64,000 nt of DNA from Leucobacter sp. PH1c (GTDB taxonomy: Bacteria; Actinomycetota; Actinomycetes; Actinomycetales; Microbacteriaceae). A model generated the notes under the pieces. The model saw nothing but the letters and a program-made list of their open reading frames with translations. It was not told where the DNA came from and did not search any database. Shown here piece after piece: positions 25,927 through 33,681 of the stretch. The stretch covers positions 1-64,000 of the forward strand of contig NZ_AYMV01000015.1 of assembly GCF_000633415.1 (NCBI RefSeq), in the 5' to 3' direction. Each line of letters begins with the position of its first letter. Position 1 is the stretch's first letter. The position numbers and the translations under genes are program-made.

Positions 25927-25932
25927 AGTCTA
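25927..25932 (-). promoter_or_regulatory. -10 box (TAGACT), leaderless MprF-like gene
   Basis: On the minus strand TAGACT ends 6 nt before the ATG at 25920. It favours this ATG over the GTG at 25926, which would then be the first bases of the transcript spacer. Confidence 0.6.
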
Positions 25933-25954
25933 GAGTTCTCTGCCCCGGCCGCAG

Positions 25955-25960
25955 TAGCCT
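25955..25960 (+). promoter_or_regulatory. -10 box (TAGCCT) of the alcohol dehydrogenase gene
   Basis: TAGCCT lies 67 nt before the ATG at 26028, giving a leader that contains GGATGGAG as ribosome binding site. Confidence 0.4.
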
Positions 25961-26027
25961 GGGGGCGAGGACGCCGTTCCGACGCCCCACGTGTCGCGGC
26001 CTTCCGTGGCCGCAGGATGGAGAACCG

Positions 26028-27065
26028 ATGCGCGCAGTCACCTACGTCAAGAACAACACCGTCGAGGTGCGGGAGAAGCCCGTTCCGGAGATCGCGCCGG
26101 ATCAGGTGCTGCTCCGCGTCGGCGGCGCCGGCGTGTGCCACTCTGATCTCACGATCATCGGGCTCGGCGACGACAACCCGCTCGTGGGCGGCACGCTCGG
26201 GCACGAGGTCGCCGGCACGGTCGAGCAGCTCGGCGCGAACGTCACGGGCTGGGAGGTGGGGCAGCGGGCCATCGTCGCACTCATCCTCTCGTGCGGCCAG
26301 TGCCGCGAGTGCCTGGCCGGGCGCGACAACCAGTGCGAGGTCGTCGCGCCGCGCGGCGGGCTCGCGCCGCTCTCCCCGGGCATTGGCAGCCCGGGCGGCA
26401 TGGCCGACTACATCGCGGTGCGCGCGCACCACCTCGACCCGATCGGGGAGCTCGACCCCGTCGCGGCCGCCCCGCTCGCGGACGCGGCGCTCACGCCGAT
26501 GCACGCGATCAACACCGTGCGCGACCGCCTCACGGGCGACGCCACGATCGTGACGATCGGGCTGGGCGGGCTCGGGCACATGGCGCTGCAGATCCTCGCC
26601 GCGACCACGGGCGCCCGCATCATCGCGCTCGACACCGACCCCGCGAAGCTCGCGTTCGCCGAGGCGCACGGGGCCGATCTCGCCCTCCCGAGCGACGGCG
26701 ATGCGGCCGCGCGCATCCTCGCCGAGACGGGCGGGATCGGCGCCGACGTCGTGTTCGACTTCGTCGGGGTGCAGCCCACGGTCGATCTCGCGCTCGCGGT
26801 CGTCCGCGGCGGCGGAGCCATCCGCTTCGTGGGGCTCGGCGGCGGCAGCTTCACCTACACGGCGGGCACGAGCAGCCTGCCGTGGGGCGTGAACATCGAG
26901 CGCGCCTACGGCGGCACCCGCTCGGACATGCGCCAGGTCGTGGCGCTCGCGGAGGCGGGCAAGATCGGCGTCGAGGTGGTGCGGTACGCGCTCGACGACG
27001 CCGTGCAGGCCTTCGATGACCTGCACCACGGGCGCGTTCCCGGCCGGGCGGTGCTCGTCCCCTAG
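26028..27065 (+). CDS. Zinc-dependent alcohol dehydrogenase
   Basis: Medium-chain dehydrogenase of 345 aa. The catalytic zinc site is Cys37 (GVCHSD) with His59-Glu60 (GHE). The structural zinc site is Cys89, Cys92, Cys95 and Cys103. The Rossmann motif GLGGLG is at 178-183, and Asp202 at the end of the second strand suggests NAD rather than NADP. The natural alcohol is unknown; relatives act on primary alcohols and aldehydes. It is a single gene, divergent from the MprF-like gene, with its stop overlapping the convergent murG stop by 4 nt. Confidence 0.88.
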   Translation: MRAVTYVKNNTVEVREKPVPEIAPDQVLLRVGGAGVCHSDLTIIGLGDDNPLVGGTLGHEVAGTVEQLGANVTGWEVGQRAIVALILSCGQCRECLAGRDNQCEVVAPRGGLAPLSPGIGSPGGMADYIAVRAHHLDPIGELDPVAAAPLADAALTPMHAINTVRDRLTGDATIVTIGLGGLGHMALQILAATTGARIIALDTDPAKLAFAEAHGADLALPSDGDAAARILAETGGIGADVVFDFVGVQPTVDLALAVVRGGGAIRFVGLGGGSFTYTAGTSSLPWGVNIERAYGGTRSDMRQVVALAEAGKIGVEVVRYALDDAVQAFDDLHHGRVPGRAVLVP

Positions 27066-28162
27066 CGGGGTCCGCCGCTCCGACCGGCTGCTCGCGCCCG
27101 CGCCACGAGCGCGAGCAGCCGGTCGGTGCCGTCGCGGCTGCCGCAGCGCTCGGCCGCCGCGGCCATCCGGGCGCGCTCGGCCGTGTCCGCGAGCAGGGGG
27201 ATCACCTGCGCCGACACCGCGGCGGGCGTGAACGCGCGGTCCGCGATGAGGCGCGCGCCACCGGCGGCGACGACGCCCCGGGCGTTGAGCTCCTGCTCCC
27301 CGTTGCCCACGGCGTACGGCACGTAGACGGCGGGGATCCCGAGCGCGCTGAGCTCGCTCACGGTCGCCGAGCCGGAGCGGCAGAGTGCGAGATCCGCGAG
27401 GGCGTACGCGAGGTCCATGCGATCGAGGTACGGCACGACCACCCGGTCGGGCGAGCCCGCGGGGTCCACCTCGTCGGCCCGCGCCCCGCCCGTCGCGTGC
27501 AGCAGCTGCCACCCGGCGGCGAGCACCTCGGGCCAGGCCGCCACGAGCGCGTCGTTGATGCGGCGGGCCCCCGCTGAGCCGCCGAAGACGAGGAGCACCG
27601 GCCGCTCGGGATCGAGCCCGAAGTGCCGGGCCGCGCGCTCGCGCGCCTCGGCCCGGTCGAGCCGCTCGATCTCGGCGCGCAGCGGCATCCCGACGACCTC
27701 GGCCCCGCGCAGCCGGGTCTCGGCGAACACCGTGCCGACCGCGGCGGCGCGGCGCGCGCCCCACCGGTTCGCGAGCCCCGGCCGGGCGTTCGCCTCGTGC
27801 ACCACGACAGGAACGCCCGCGCGCTGCGCGGCCACGTAGGCGGGCATGGCCGCGTAACCGCCGAAGCCGACGACGACGTCGACGCCGCGCTCCCGGATGA
27901 GGGCGCGGGCATCCGCGACGGCGCGCGCGAACCGGGCGGGGAAGCGGAGCGCCGCGCCGTTCGGCCGCCGGGGGAACGGCACCCGCGGGATCGTTTCGAG
28001 CGTGTAGCCCCGCTCGGGCACGAGCCGCGCCTCGAGCCCCTCCGCCGTGCCGAGCACGATGATCCGGGCGTCCGGCACGGTCCCGCGGAGCCGATCGGCC
28101 GTCGCGAGGAGCGGGTTCACGTGCCCGGCGGTACCGCCGCCTGCGAGCAGATAGGTCGTCAT
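27062..28162 (-). CDS. murG: UDP-GlcNAc:undecaprenyl-PP-MurNAc-pentapeptide GlcNAc transferase (lipid II synthase)
   Basis: GT-B glycosyltransferase of 366 aa. The actinobacterial MurG signature GGGTAGHVNPLLA begins at residue 8. DVVVGFGGYAAMPAYVAA, VVHEANARPGLANR, VFGGSAGARRIND and SGSATVSELSALGIPAVYVP are all present and in order. It should attach GlcNAc to lipid I on the inner face of the membrane. It stands outside a dcw cluster: neighbours are alr and ddl, divergently transcribed across 102 nt. It could be a second copy with a special role; only the rest of the genome can tell. Confidence 0.9.
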   Translation of the reverse strand: MTTYLLAGGGTAGHVNPLLATADRLRGTVPDARIIVLGTAEGLEARLVPERGYTLETIPRVPFPRRPNGAALRFPARFARAVADARALIRERGVDVVVGFGGYAAMPAYVAAQRAGVPVVVHEANARPGLANRWGARRAAAVGTVFAETRLRGAEVVGMPLRAEIERLDRAEARERAARHFGLDPERPVLLVFGGSAGARRINDALVAAWPEVLAAGWQLLHATGGARADEVDPAGSPDRVVVPYLDRMDLAYALADLALCRSGSATVSELSALGIPAVYVPYAVGNGEQELNARGVVAAGGARLIADRAFTPAAVSAQVIPLLADTAERARMAAAAERCGSRDGTDRLLALVARARAAGRSGGPR

Positions 28163-28170
28163 CCGGGCAG

Positions 28171-28230
28171 CATACGAGCGCGAAGCTGACCGGCCGCCGC
28201 ATATCGTCCGCGTATCGGAATCGCCATACG
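28171..28230. repeat. ATACG-type short repeats in the murG/alr intergenic region
   Basis: The divergent promoter region contains CATACG (28171-28176), CATATCG (28200-28206), CGTATCGG (28211-28218) and CATACG (28225-28230). CGTAT at 28211 and ATACG at 28226 form an inverted repeat with a 10-nt gap. It is a possible operator; no regulator gene is adjacent. Confidence 0.35.
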
Positions 28231-28264
28231 GGGTGGCAACACGCGTCCCGGGAAGCTGGGGCGC

Positions 28265-29413
28265 ATGCACCCCTCCGGCTCCGAACTCATCGTGCACGAC
28301 GCGGCGATCCGCGCGAACACGGCCGCCTTCGCGCGCCTCACGGGCGGCCGCGTCATGGCCGTGCTCAAAGCGGACGCGTTCGGCCACGGCGCGATCGCGC
28401 GATCCGTGCTCGACGCGGGAGCCGCGTCGATCGGCGTCGCCGCGATCCCCGAGGCGCTCGCGCTCCGCGACGCGGGGATCGCGGCGCCCGTGCTGAGCTG
28501 GCTCAACACGCCGGAGGCCGACTTCGCCGCCGCGCTCCGTGCCGACGTCGAGCTCGCCGTGCCGAGCGCCGAGCACCTGCTCGCGATCGGGCGTGCGGCG
28601 CGCGAGCTCGGGATCCCCGCCCGCGTGCACCTCCACGCCGACCTCGGCATGTCGCGCGACGGCTGCCCGCCCCGGGAGTGGGCTGCGCTCTGCCGCCTCG
28701 CCCGCGAGTTCGAGGCGCTCGGCGGGCTCCGCGTCGTGGGGATCATGGGGCACCTGTCCTGCGCCGACGAGCCCGCGCACCCGCAGAACACCCGCGAGCG
28801 GCTCGTCTTCGAGAGCGCCGTGCGCACCGCGGGCCGGCGCGGCCTCACCCCGCGCACCCGGCACCTCGCCGCGACCGCGGCCACGCTCACGGGCGCGGTG
28901 CCCGGCTTCGACGTGCACCGGATCGGCGCCGGCCTGTTCGGGATCGATCCCTCGCGCAGCACCTCGTCGCTGCGGCCCGCGCTCACGCTCCGCTCCCGCG
29001 TCGTGTCCGTGCGCGAGGTCGCCCCCGGCACGGGGGTGGGCTACGGGCTCGACTTCGTCGCCGAGCGGCGCACCCACCTCGCGCTCCTCCCGATCGGCTA
29101 CGGCGACGGGCTGCCGCGCGAGGCCTCCGGGCGAGCCGAGGTGCTCGTGCGCGGTCGCCGCCGGCCCATCGTCGGCAGGTTCTCGATGGACATGATCGTC
29201 GTCGACACGGGGGACGAGGCGCTTTCCCCCGCCGAGCCCGTCACGCTCTTCGGGCCGGGCGACGCGGGCGAGCCGACCGTGGCCGAGTGGGCCGCGTGGT
29301 CGCGCACCATCGAGCACGAGATCGTCACGCGCCTCGGCAGCCGCGCCGCGCGCATCCATCGCAGCCACGACACCGCGCCCCGGGCGCAGACCGCAGGAGG
29401 ACCCCGCACATGA
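28265..29413 (+). CDS. alr: Alanine racemase
   Basis: PLP enzyme of 382 aa making D-alanine for the cell wall. The PLP lysine is Lys35 in VLKADAFGHG. The canonical Tyr of the KADAYGHG motif, which contacts the cofactor phosphate in characterised racemases, is Phe39 here. The second catalytic residue, Tyr260, is in GVGYGLDF. HLHADLGMSRDG, GIMGHLSCAD and GRFSMDMIVVD are present. The protein ends in a Pro/Thr/Arg-rich tail. It overlaps ddl by 4 nt, after a strong AGGAGG site, so the two are coupled. The Phe change does not exclude alanine as substrate. Confidence 0.9.
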   Translation: MHPSGSELIVHDAAIRANTAAFARLTGGRVMAVLKADAFGHGAIARSVLDAGAASIGVAAIPEALALRDAGIAAPVLSWLNTPEADFAAALRADVELAVPSAEHLLAIGRAARELGIPARVHLHADLGMSRDGCPPREWAALCRLAREFEALGGLRVVGIMGHLSCADEPAHPQNTRERLVFESAVRTAGRRGLTPRTRHLAATAATLTGAVPGFDVHRIGAGLFGIDPSRSTSSLRPALTLRSRVVSVREVAPGTGVGYGLDFVAERRTHLALLPIGYGDGLPREASGRAEVLVRGRRRPIVGRFSMDMIVVDTGDEALSPAEPVTLFGPGDAGEPTVAEWAAWSRTIEHEIVTRLGSRAARIHRSHDTAPRAQTAGGPRT

Positions 29414-30504
29414 GCCACCCCGAGACCCCTGAAGCCCCTGATACCCCTGAGACCCCCGCACTCGTCGCCGAGCCGATTCCCGCCCCGCTGCGCCGCCCCC
29501 GCGCCGGGCGCACCCGGCCGCAACCGGCCCGCATCGCCGTGATCGGCGGCGGCACGAGCGACGAGCACACGGTCTCGCTCGCGTCCGCGGCCGCGATCGC
29601 GGGCGCGGTGGGGGAGCTCGGCCTCACCGCCGTGCCGCTCACGATCGCCCGCGACGGCTCCTGGCGCGACGCTGCGGGGAGCCCGCTTCCCGCCCACGAG
29701 GTGGTGCGGCAGCTCACCGCGTGCGATGCCGCCGTTCCCGCGCTCCATGGCACCGACGGGGAGGACGGCACCGCAGCGGGATTCCTGCGGCTCTGCGGGG
29801 TGCCCGACGCCGGATCGCCCGTGCGCGCGGGCGCCCTCGCGATGGACAAGCAGGCCACGAAGCAGCTCGCCGCCTCGCTCGGGATCCGCACCGCGCCCGG
29901 CGCGCTGGCCCCTGCCCAGGGCGCCGCGGGCTCGGTCGCGGACCTCGTGCCGCCCCTCGTGGTGAAGCCCGCGTGCGGCGGTTCGAGCAACGGGGTGTTC
30001 GTCGTGCCGGAGCGCGCCGGGCTCGCCGAGGCGGTCGAGCTCGCGCGGGGCTTCGGCGAGCCCGTGCTCGTGGAGCAGTACGTGCGCGGCCGCGAGATCG
30101 ACATCGCCGTGTTCCGCGACTGCGCGGGCGCGCTCCGGCTGGGCGCGACGCTCGAGATCGAGGTGGTGCCTGGCGGGGTGTTCGACCGGGCGGAGAAGTA
30201 CGACGGCAGCGCCGAGTTCGTCGTGCCCGCGCCGCTCGACGAGCGCGAGGAGGCCGCGATCCAGCAGGCCGCCGTGCAGCTCTACGAGGTGCTCGGCTGC
30301 CGTGGGGTGGCCCGCTTCGATTTCTTCCTGACGCGGGAGGGGCTCGTGCTGAACGAGGTGAACACGGCGCCCGGCATGACGGAGCAGTCGCAGGTGCCGC
30401 GCATGTACGCCGCCGTCGGGCTCGACTACGCGAGCCTCGTCGCAGAGCTGATCGCGGCGGCGCTGATCGGTGTGGCGGCGCCGATCAGCGCGCCGGGGCG
30501 CTGA
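29410..30504 (+). CDS. ddl: D-alanine--D-alanine ligase
   Basis: ATP-grasp ligase of 364 aa. It opens with about 40 residues rich in Pro, Glu and Thr, not normal for Ddl, and then GGGTSDEHTVSLASA (catalytic Glu and Ser region), PALHGTDGEDGTAAG, KPACGGSSNGV (family GSSVGV), EIEVVPGGVF, the omega-loop region AEKYDGSAEF and GVARFDFFLTREG-LNEVNTAPGMT. Lys and Tyr of the omega loop are kept, which points to D-Ala-D-Ala rather than the D-lactate-type VanA pattern. It is coupled to alr; the 3' end overlaps the convergent amidohydrolase gene by 20 nt. Confidence 0.9.
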   Translation: MSHPETPEAPDTPETPALVAEPIPAPLRRPRAGRTRPQPARIAVIGGGTSDEHTVSLASAAAIAGAVGELGLTAVPLTIARDGSWRDAAGSPLPAHEVVRQLTACDAAVPALHGTDGEDGTAAGFLRLCGVPDAGSPVRAGALAMDKQATKQLAASLGIRTAPGALAPAQGAAGSVADLVPPLVVKPACGGSSNGVFVVPERAGLAEAVELARGFGEPVLVEQYVRGREIDIAVFRDCAGALRLGATLEIEVVPGGVFDRAEKYDGSAEFVVPAPLDEREEAAIQQAAVQLYEVLGCRGVARFDFFLTREGLVLNEVNTAPGMTEQSQVPRMYAAVGLDYASLVAELIAAALIGVAAPISAPGR

Positions 30505-32032
30505 GTTCGGGCGCGCCCGGCTCCGGGGCGCCGAACTCCGAGGCGCCGAACTCCGGAGCGCCGAGCTCCGGCGTTCGGTGCGTGAGCACCCCGCCCACGA
30601 GGGTCGCAGCGACCGCGGTCTCGGACAGCCGCTCGGGATCCGTGCGCAGCGGGTCGCGGTCGAGCAGGACGAGATCTGCGAGCTCCCCGGCGGCGGGCCG
30701 CAGGGCGCCCCGCATGGATGCCGCGAGCGCGACGGCCGCGGGGAGCCGTTCCTCGGGCGTCCACGACGGCTCGCCGGGCCGCGCGCGCGTCACGGCGGCC
30801 TGGATCCAGCGCCAGGGGTCGAGCGGGGCGACGGGCGCGTCCGAGCCGAACACGAGTTGCGCGCCCGTCGCGTGCAGCGAGGCGAGGGGGAACGTGCGCC
30901 CGGCGCGGCCCGGCCACTGCAGCTCGGTCGCCTCGCGGTCGTCGACGAGGTGCTCGGGCTGCACGCTCGCCGTGATCCCGAGCTCGGCGAAGCGGGCGAT
31001 GTCCGCCGTGCGCAGCAGCTGCGCGTGCTCCATCCGGCCGCCCCGGCCGAGCGCCGCGTACGCGTCGAGCACCTGCGCCACCGCCCGGTCGCCGATCGCG
31101 TGCAGGGTGAGGTCGAGGCCCGCCGCTGTCGCCCGCCGCATCAGCGCGAGCAGCTCGTCCGCGGCGACGAGGGAGCGCCCGTGCCCGCCGTCCGGGTACG
31201 GATCGCAGCACCAGGCGGTGCCCGTGCCGAGCGAGCCGTCGGTGATCATCTTGAGCGGGCCGACCGAGAGCCTGCCCGCGGTGCCGAGCGCGTCGCCCGA
31301 GCGGTAGCCCGCGTCGATCGCGCGGTCGAGCTGATTCGGGTAGATGCCCGCCTCGACGCGCAGCAGGTCGAAGCCCGCAGCCTCGCGGCGCAGCCAGTCG
31401 TCGATGCACCAGCGCATCTCGAGGTCGACGATGCCGACGACGCCGCGCGCGGCGGCGGCGCGGCCCGCGCGGGCGACGAGTGCGTCGAGCGCGGCGGGCG
31501 CGAGCGAGTCGATCTCCCGGAGGAGCGCGAAGCACTCGTCCTCGACGATGTGCCCGTCGCCCGTCACGGGCAGTCCGCGCGCGGCGAGCGCCGCCGAGTT
31601 CAGCCAGATGCCGTGCAGGTCCGCGCTGATCACCACGAGCGGGCGGGGGCCCGCGAGCGCGTCGAGCGCGTCCCGCGTGATGCCCGCGGTCCACGCGCCG
31701 GCCCGGGCGCGCACCGCGACGAATTCCGCGCCGGGGTGCGTGCCGGGCTCGGCCTCGTCCGCGCGGAGCCCCGCCGCGAGCAGCTCGAGCGCCGCGGCGG
31801 CGGACTCCGCCGCGCCGAGGTCGAAGCGGCTCGACTGCTGCGCCCACTGCCCGAAGTGCACGTGCTCGTCCCACAGGCCCGAGGTGAGGAAGCGGCCCTC
31901 GCCGTCGATCCCACCGGGCAGCCGGGGCGCGGCCCCGGCCGGGGTGATCCGCGCGATGCGGCCCGCTGCGAGCGTGATGTCGACGGGGGCGTCCTGCCCG
32001 AGCAGGCGGACGGAGCGGAGCTGCGAGATCAT
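30485..32032 (-). CDS. YtcJ-like metal-dependent amidohydrolase (first copy)
   Basis: TIM-barrel hydrolase of 515 aa. The metal-binding HxH is in LWDEHVHFGQW; later ligands are suggested by LHAIGDRAV and VFGSDAPVAPLDP. YtcJ-type enzymes hydrolyse cyclic amides, formamides or N-acyl compounds; the substrate is not predictable. The start at 32032 is the first ATG after the upstream amidohydrolase stop, 5 nt away, so it is the last gene of the peptide-use operon. The C-terminus carries about five GAPE-type pentapeptide repeats encoded by a 15-bp tandem repeat. The longer in-frame reading up to 33523 is an artefact. Confidence 0.82.
   Translation of the reverse strand: MISQLRSVRLLGQDAPVDITLAAGRIARITPAGAAPRLPGGIDGEGRFLTSGLWDEHVHFGQWAQQSSRFDLGAAESAAAALELLAAGLRADEAEPGTHPGAEFVAVRARAGAWTAGITRDALDALAGPRPLVVISADLHGIWLNSAALAARGLPVTGDGHIVEDECFALLREIDSLAPAALDALVARAGRAAAARGVVGIVDLEMRWCIDDWLRREAAGFDLLRVEAGIYPNQLDRAIDAGYRSGDALGTAGRLSVGPLKMITDGSLGTGTAWCCDPYPDGGHGRSLVAADELLALMRRATAAGLDLTLHAIGDRAVAQVLDAYAALGRGGRMEHAQLLRTADIARFAELGITASVQPEHLVDDREATELQWPGRAGRTFPLASLHATGAQLVFGSDAPVAPLDPWRWIQAAVTRARPGEPSWTPEERLPAAVALAASMRGALRPAAGELADLVLLDRDPLRTDPERLSETAVAATLVGGVLTHRTPELGAPEFGASEFGAPEPGAPELSAPAR
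30513..30572. repeat. 15-bp tandem repeat, four copies
   Basis: Four copies of a unit like GCGCCGAACTCCGGG run through the 3' end of the amidohydrolase gene and encode the GAPE-x repeat tail. The period is a multiple of 3, so copy changes would keep the frame. Confidence 0.75.
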
Positions 32033-32037
32033 GCTCG

Positions 32038-33681
32038 CTACGGTACCCGGTGGGCGACCGTGCCGTTCACCACCGTGAGCAGCACCTCCGACTCGGCGAA
32101 TCGCTCGGGTGGGGCGCTCAGCGGATCCTCCCGGAACACGGCGAGGTCGGCGACCGCGCCCGCGGCGACGACGCCGTCCTGCGGGCGGTCGATCGCGGCC
32201 CACGGGCCCCGGGTGATCGCGACGAGCGTGCGCTCGGGGGAGAGCGCCTGGTGCGCGTCGACGGCGGGCCGATCCGAGCCGTGCCTGCGGCGCGTCACGT
32301 TGGCGGCGAACACCCGCCGCGCGTCGAACTCCTCGACGGGCCAGTCGGAGCCGAGGGCGACGGTGGCCCCCGCGGCGTCGAGATCGGCGATCCGCCAGCC
32401 GTGCGCGGCGCGCTCCGAGCCGCGGCCGAGGAGCGTCGTCCACATGTCGCAGCCGTCCGGGCGCTGCGCGAATGCGTGGATCGGCTGCATGCTGGCGGGC
32501 ACGCCGAGCTCGGCGAAGCGGGGCACGAGGCGGTCCGGGATCGTCTCGATGTGCTCGATCCGGTGGGTCACGCCGCGTGCGTGCGCGGGCAGCGAGGCGA
32601 CGGCGTCGAGCACGAACTCGACCGCCCGGTCGCCGATCGCGTGCGTCGCGGTCGGCACGCCGCTCTCCGCGAGCGCGTGGATGGTGCGCGTGAATCGCTC
32701 GCTCGGCACCCAGTACGGCTCGAGCCCGCCGCCGCGGGTGTCCGCCTCGAAGAGCCAGGCTGAGCCGTTGTCGATGCTGCCGTCGAGCATGAACTTCACG
32801 CCCTCGATCCGCCAGCGGCGCCCGCCCGTGCCCTGGAGGTCGATCATGCGCCGCAGGGTCTCGGCCCACGGCTCGGTGGCGCGCCAGAGGGGGGACACGC
32901 GCACGCGGACGGGCAGCTCGCCCGTGTCCTCGAGAGCGCGGAGCACCTCGATGTCGCCCGCCTCCATGTTCATCTGGTGCAGCGAGGTGTAGCCGCTCGC
33001 CGCAAACTCGGCGAGCTTGTCGCGCACCGCGATCACCCGCTCGGCGAACGGCATGCGGGGGTACAGCTCGGTGACGAGGAGCTCCGCGTCCGACTCGATG
33101 AGGTAGCCGGTCGGAACGCCGGCGGCGTCGCACTCGATCGACGAGTTGTTGCCGAAGTCGCGCGGGCCGTCGATGCCCGCGAGTTCGAGCGCGCGCGGGC
33201 TCGCGATCACGGAGTGCCCGTCGAAGAGCAGGAGGTAGCCCGGGCGGCCGCCGAACGCGTCGGCGAACGGGGCGTTCGTGATCTCCTCGCCGACGAACAG
33301 GTCGAAGGACAGACCGAAGCCCCGGATCCACTCGTCGGGACCGAGCTCCGCGGCGAAGGCGGCGATGCGCTCGGCGACCTCTGCCACGCTCTCGCAGTCG
33401 TGGAGGAGGAGCGCGCGGTGGCGCGACTCCGCCCCCGAGAGGGGATGCACGTGCGCGTCGACGAAGCCCGCCGTGATGGTGGCCTCGCCGAGCTCGATCA
33501 CGGCGGCGTCCGTCGTGTCCCACTCGGCGGCATCGACGCGGGTGCCCACCGCGGCGATGCGGCGGCCGCTCACCGCGACGGCCTGCAGCTCGGGGCGGTC
33601 GGCGGCGGCCCCGAGCCCCGTGCGGACCCGCCCGCCGAGGAGGACGAGGTCGGCGCGGATCGGGGTGTCGGTCGCGGTCAT
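32038..33681 (-). CDS. YtcJ-like metal-dependent amidohydrolase (second copy)
   Basis: TIM-barrel hydrolase of 547 aa. The HxH motif is in FVDAHVHPLSGAESRH; NGSAWLFEAD, TATHAIGDRAVEFVL, THRIEHIET and VALGSDWPVEEFD complete the family pattern. It is related to its neighbour but clearly diverged, so two substrates or two steps are likely. The start overlaps the stop of the double-ATPase gene by 4 nt, so it belongs to the same operon as the peptide importer. The start at 33681 replaces a longer in-frame reading that runs into the ABC gene in another frame. Confidence 0.83.
   Translation of the reverse strand: MTATDTPIRADLVLLGGRVRTGLGAAADRPELQAVAVSGRRIAAVGTRVDAAEWDTTDAAVIELGEATITAGFVDAHVHPLSGAESRHRALLLHDCESVAEVAERIAAFAAELGPDEWIRGFGLSFDLFVGEEITNAPFADAFGGRPGYLLLFDGHSVIASPRALELAGIDGPRDFGNNSSIECDAAGVPTGYLIESDAELLVTELYPRMPFAERVIAVRDKLAEFAASGYTSLHQMNMEAGDIEVLRALEDTGELPVRVRVSPLWRATEPWAETLRRMIDLQGTGGRRWRIEGVKFMLDGSIDNGSAWLFEADTRGGGLEPYWVPSERFTRTIHALAESGVPTATHAIGDRAVEFVLDAVASLPAHARGVTHRIEHIETIPDRLVPRFAELGVPASMQPIHAFAQRPDGCDMWTTLLGRGSERAAHGWRIADLDAAGATVALGSDWPVEEFDARRVFAANVTRRRHGSDRPAVDAHQALSPERTLVAITRGPWAAIDRPQDGVVAAGAVADLAVFREDPLSAPPERFAESEVLLTVVNGTVAHRVP

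Noticed and set aside
28265-30504. A vancomycin-type resistance cluster
   Set aside because: The ligase keeps the Lys-Tyr omega-loop pattern of D-Ala-D-Ala enzymes; no vanH, vanX or two-component system is present.
30485-33523. A 1012-codon frame that would fuse the amidohydrolase to 1.5 kb upstream
   Set aside because: The upstream part is out of frame with the second amidohydrolase and is Arg/Pro-rich. The real start is the ATG at 32032, 5 nt after the upstream stop.
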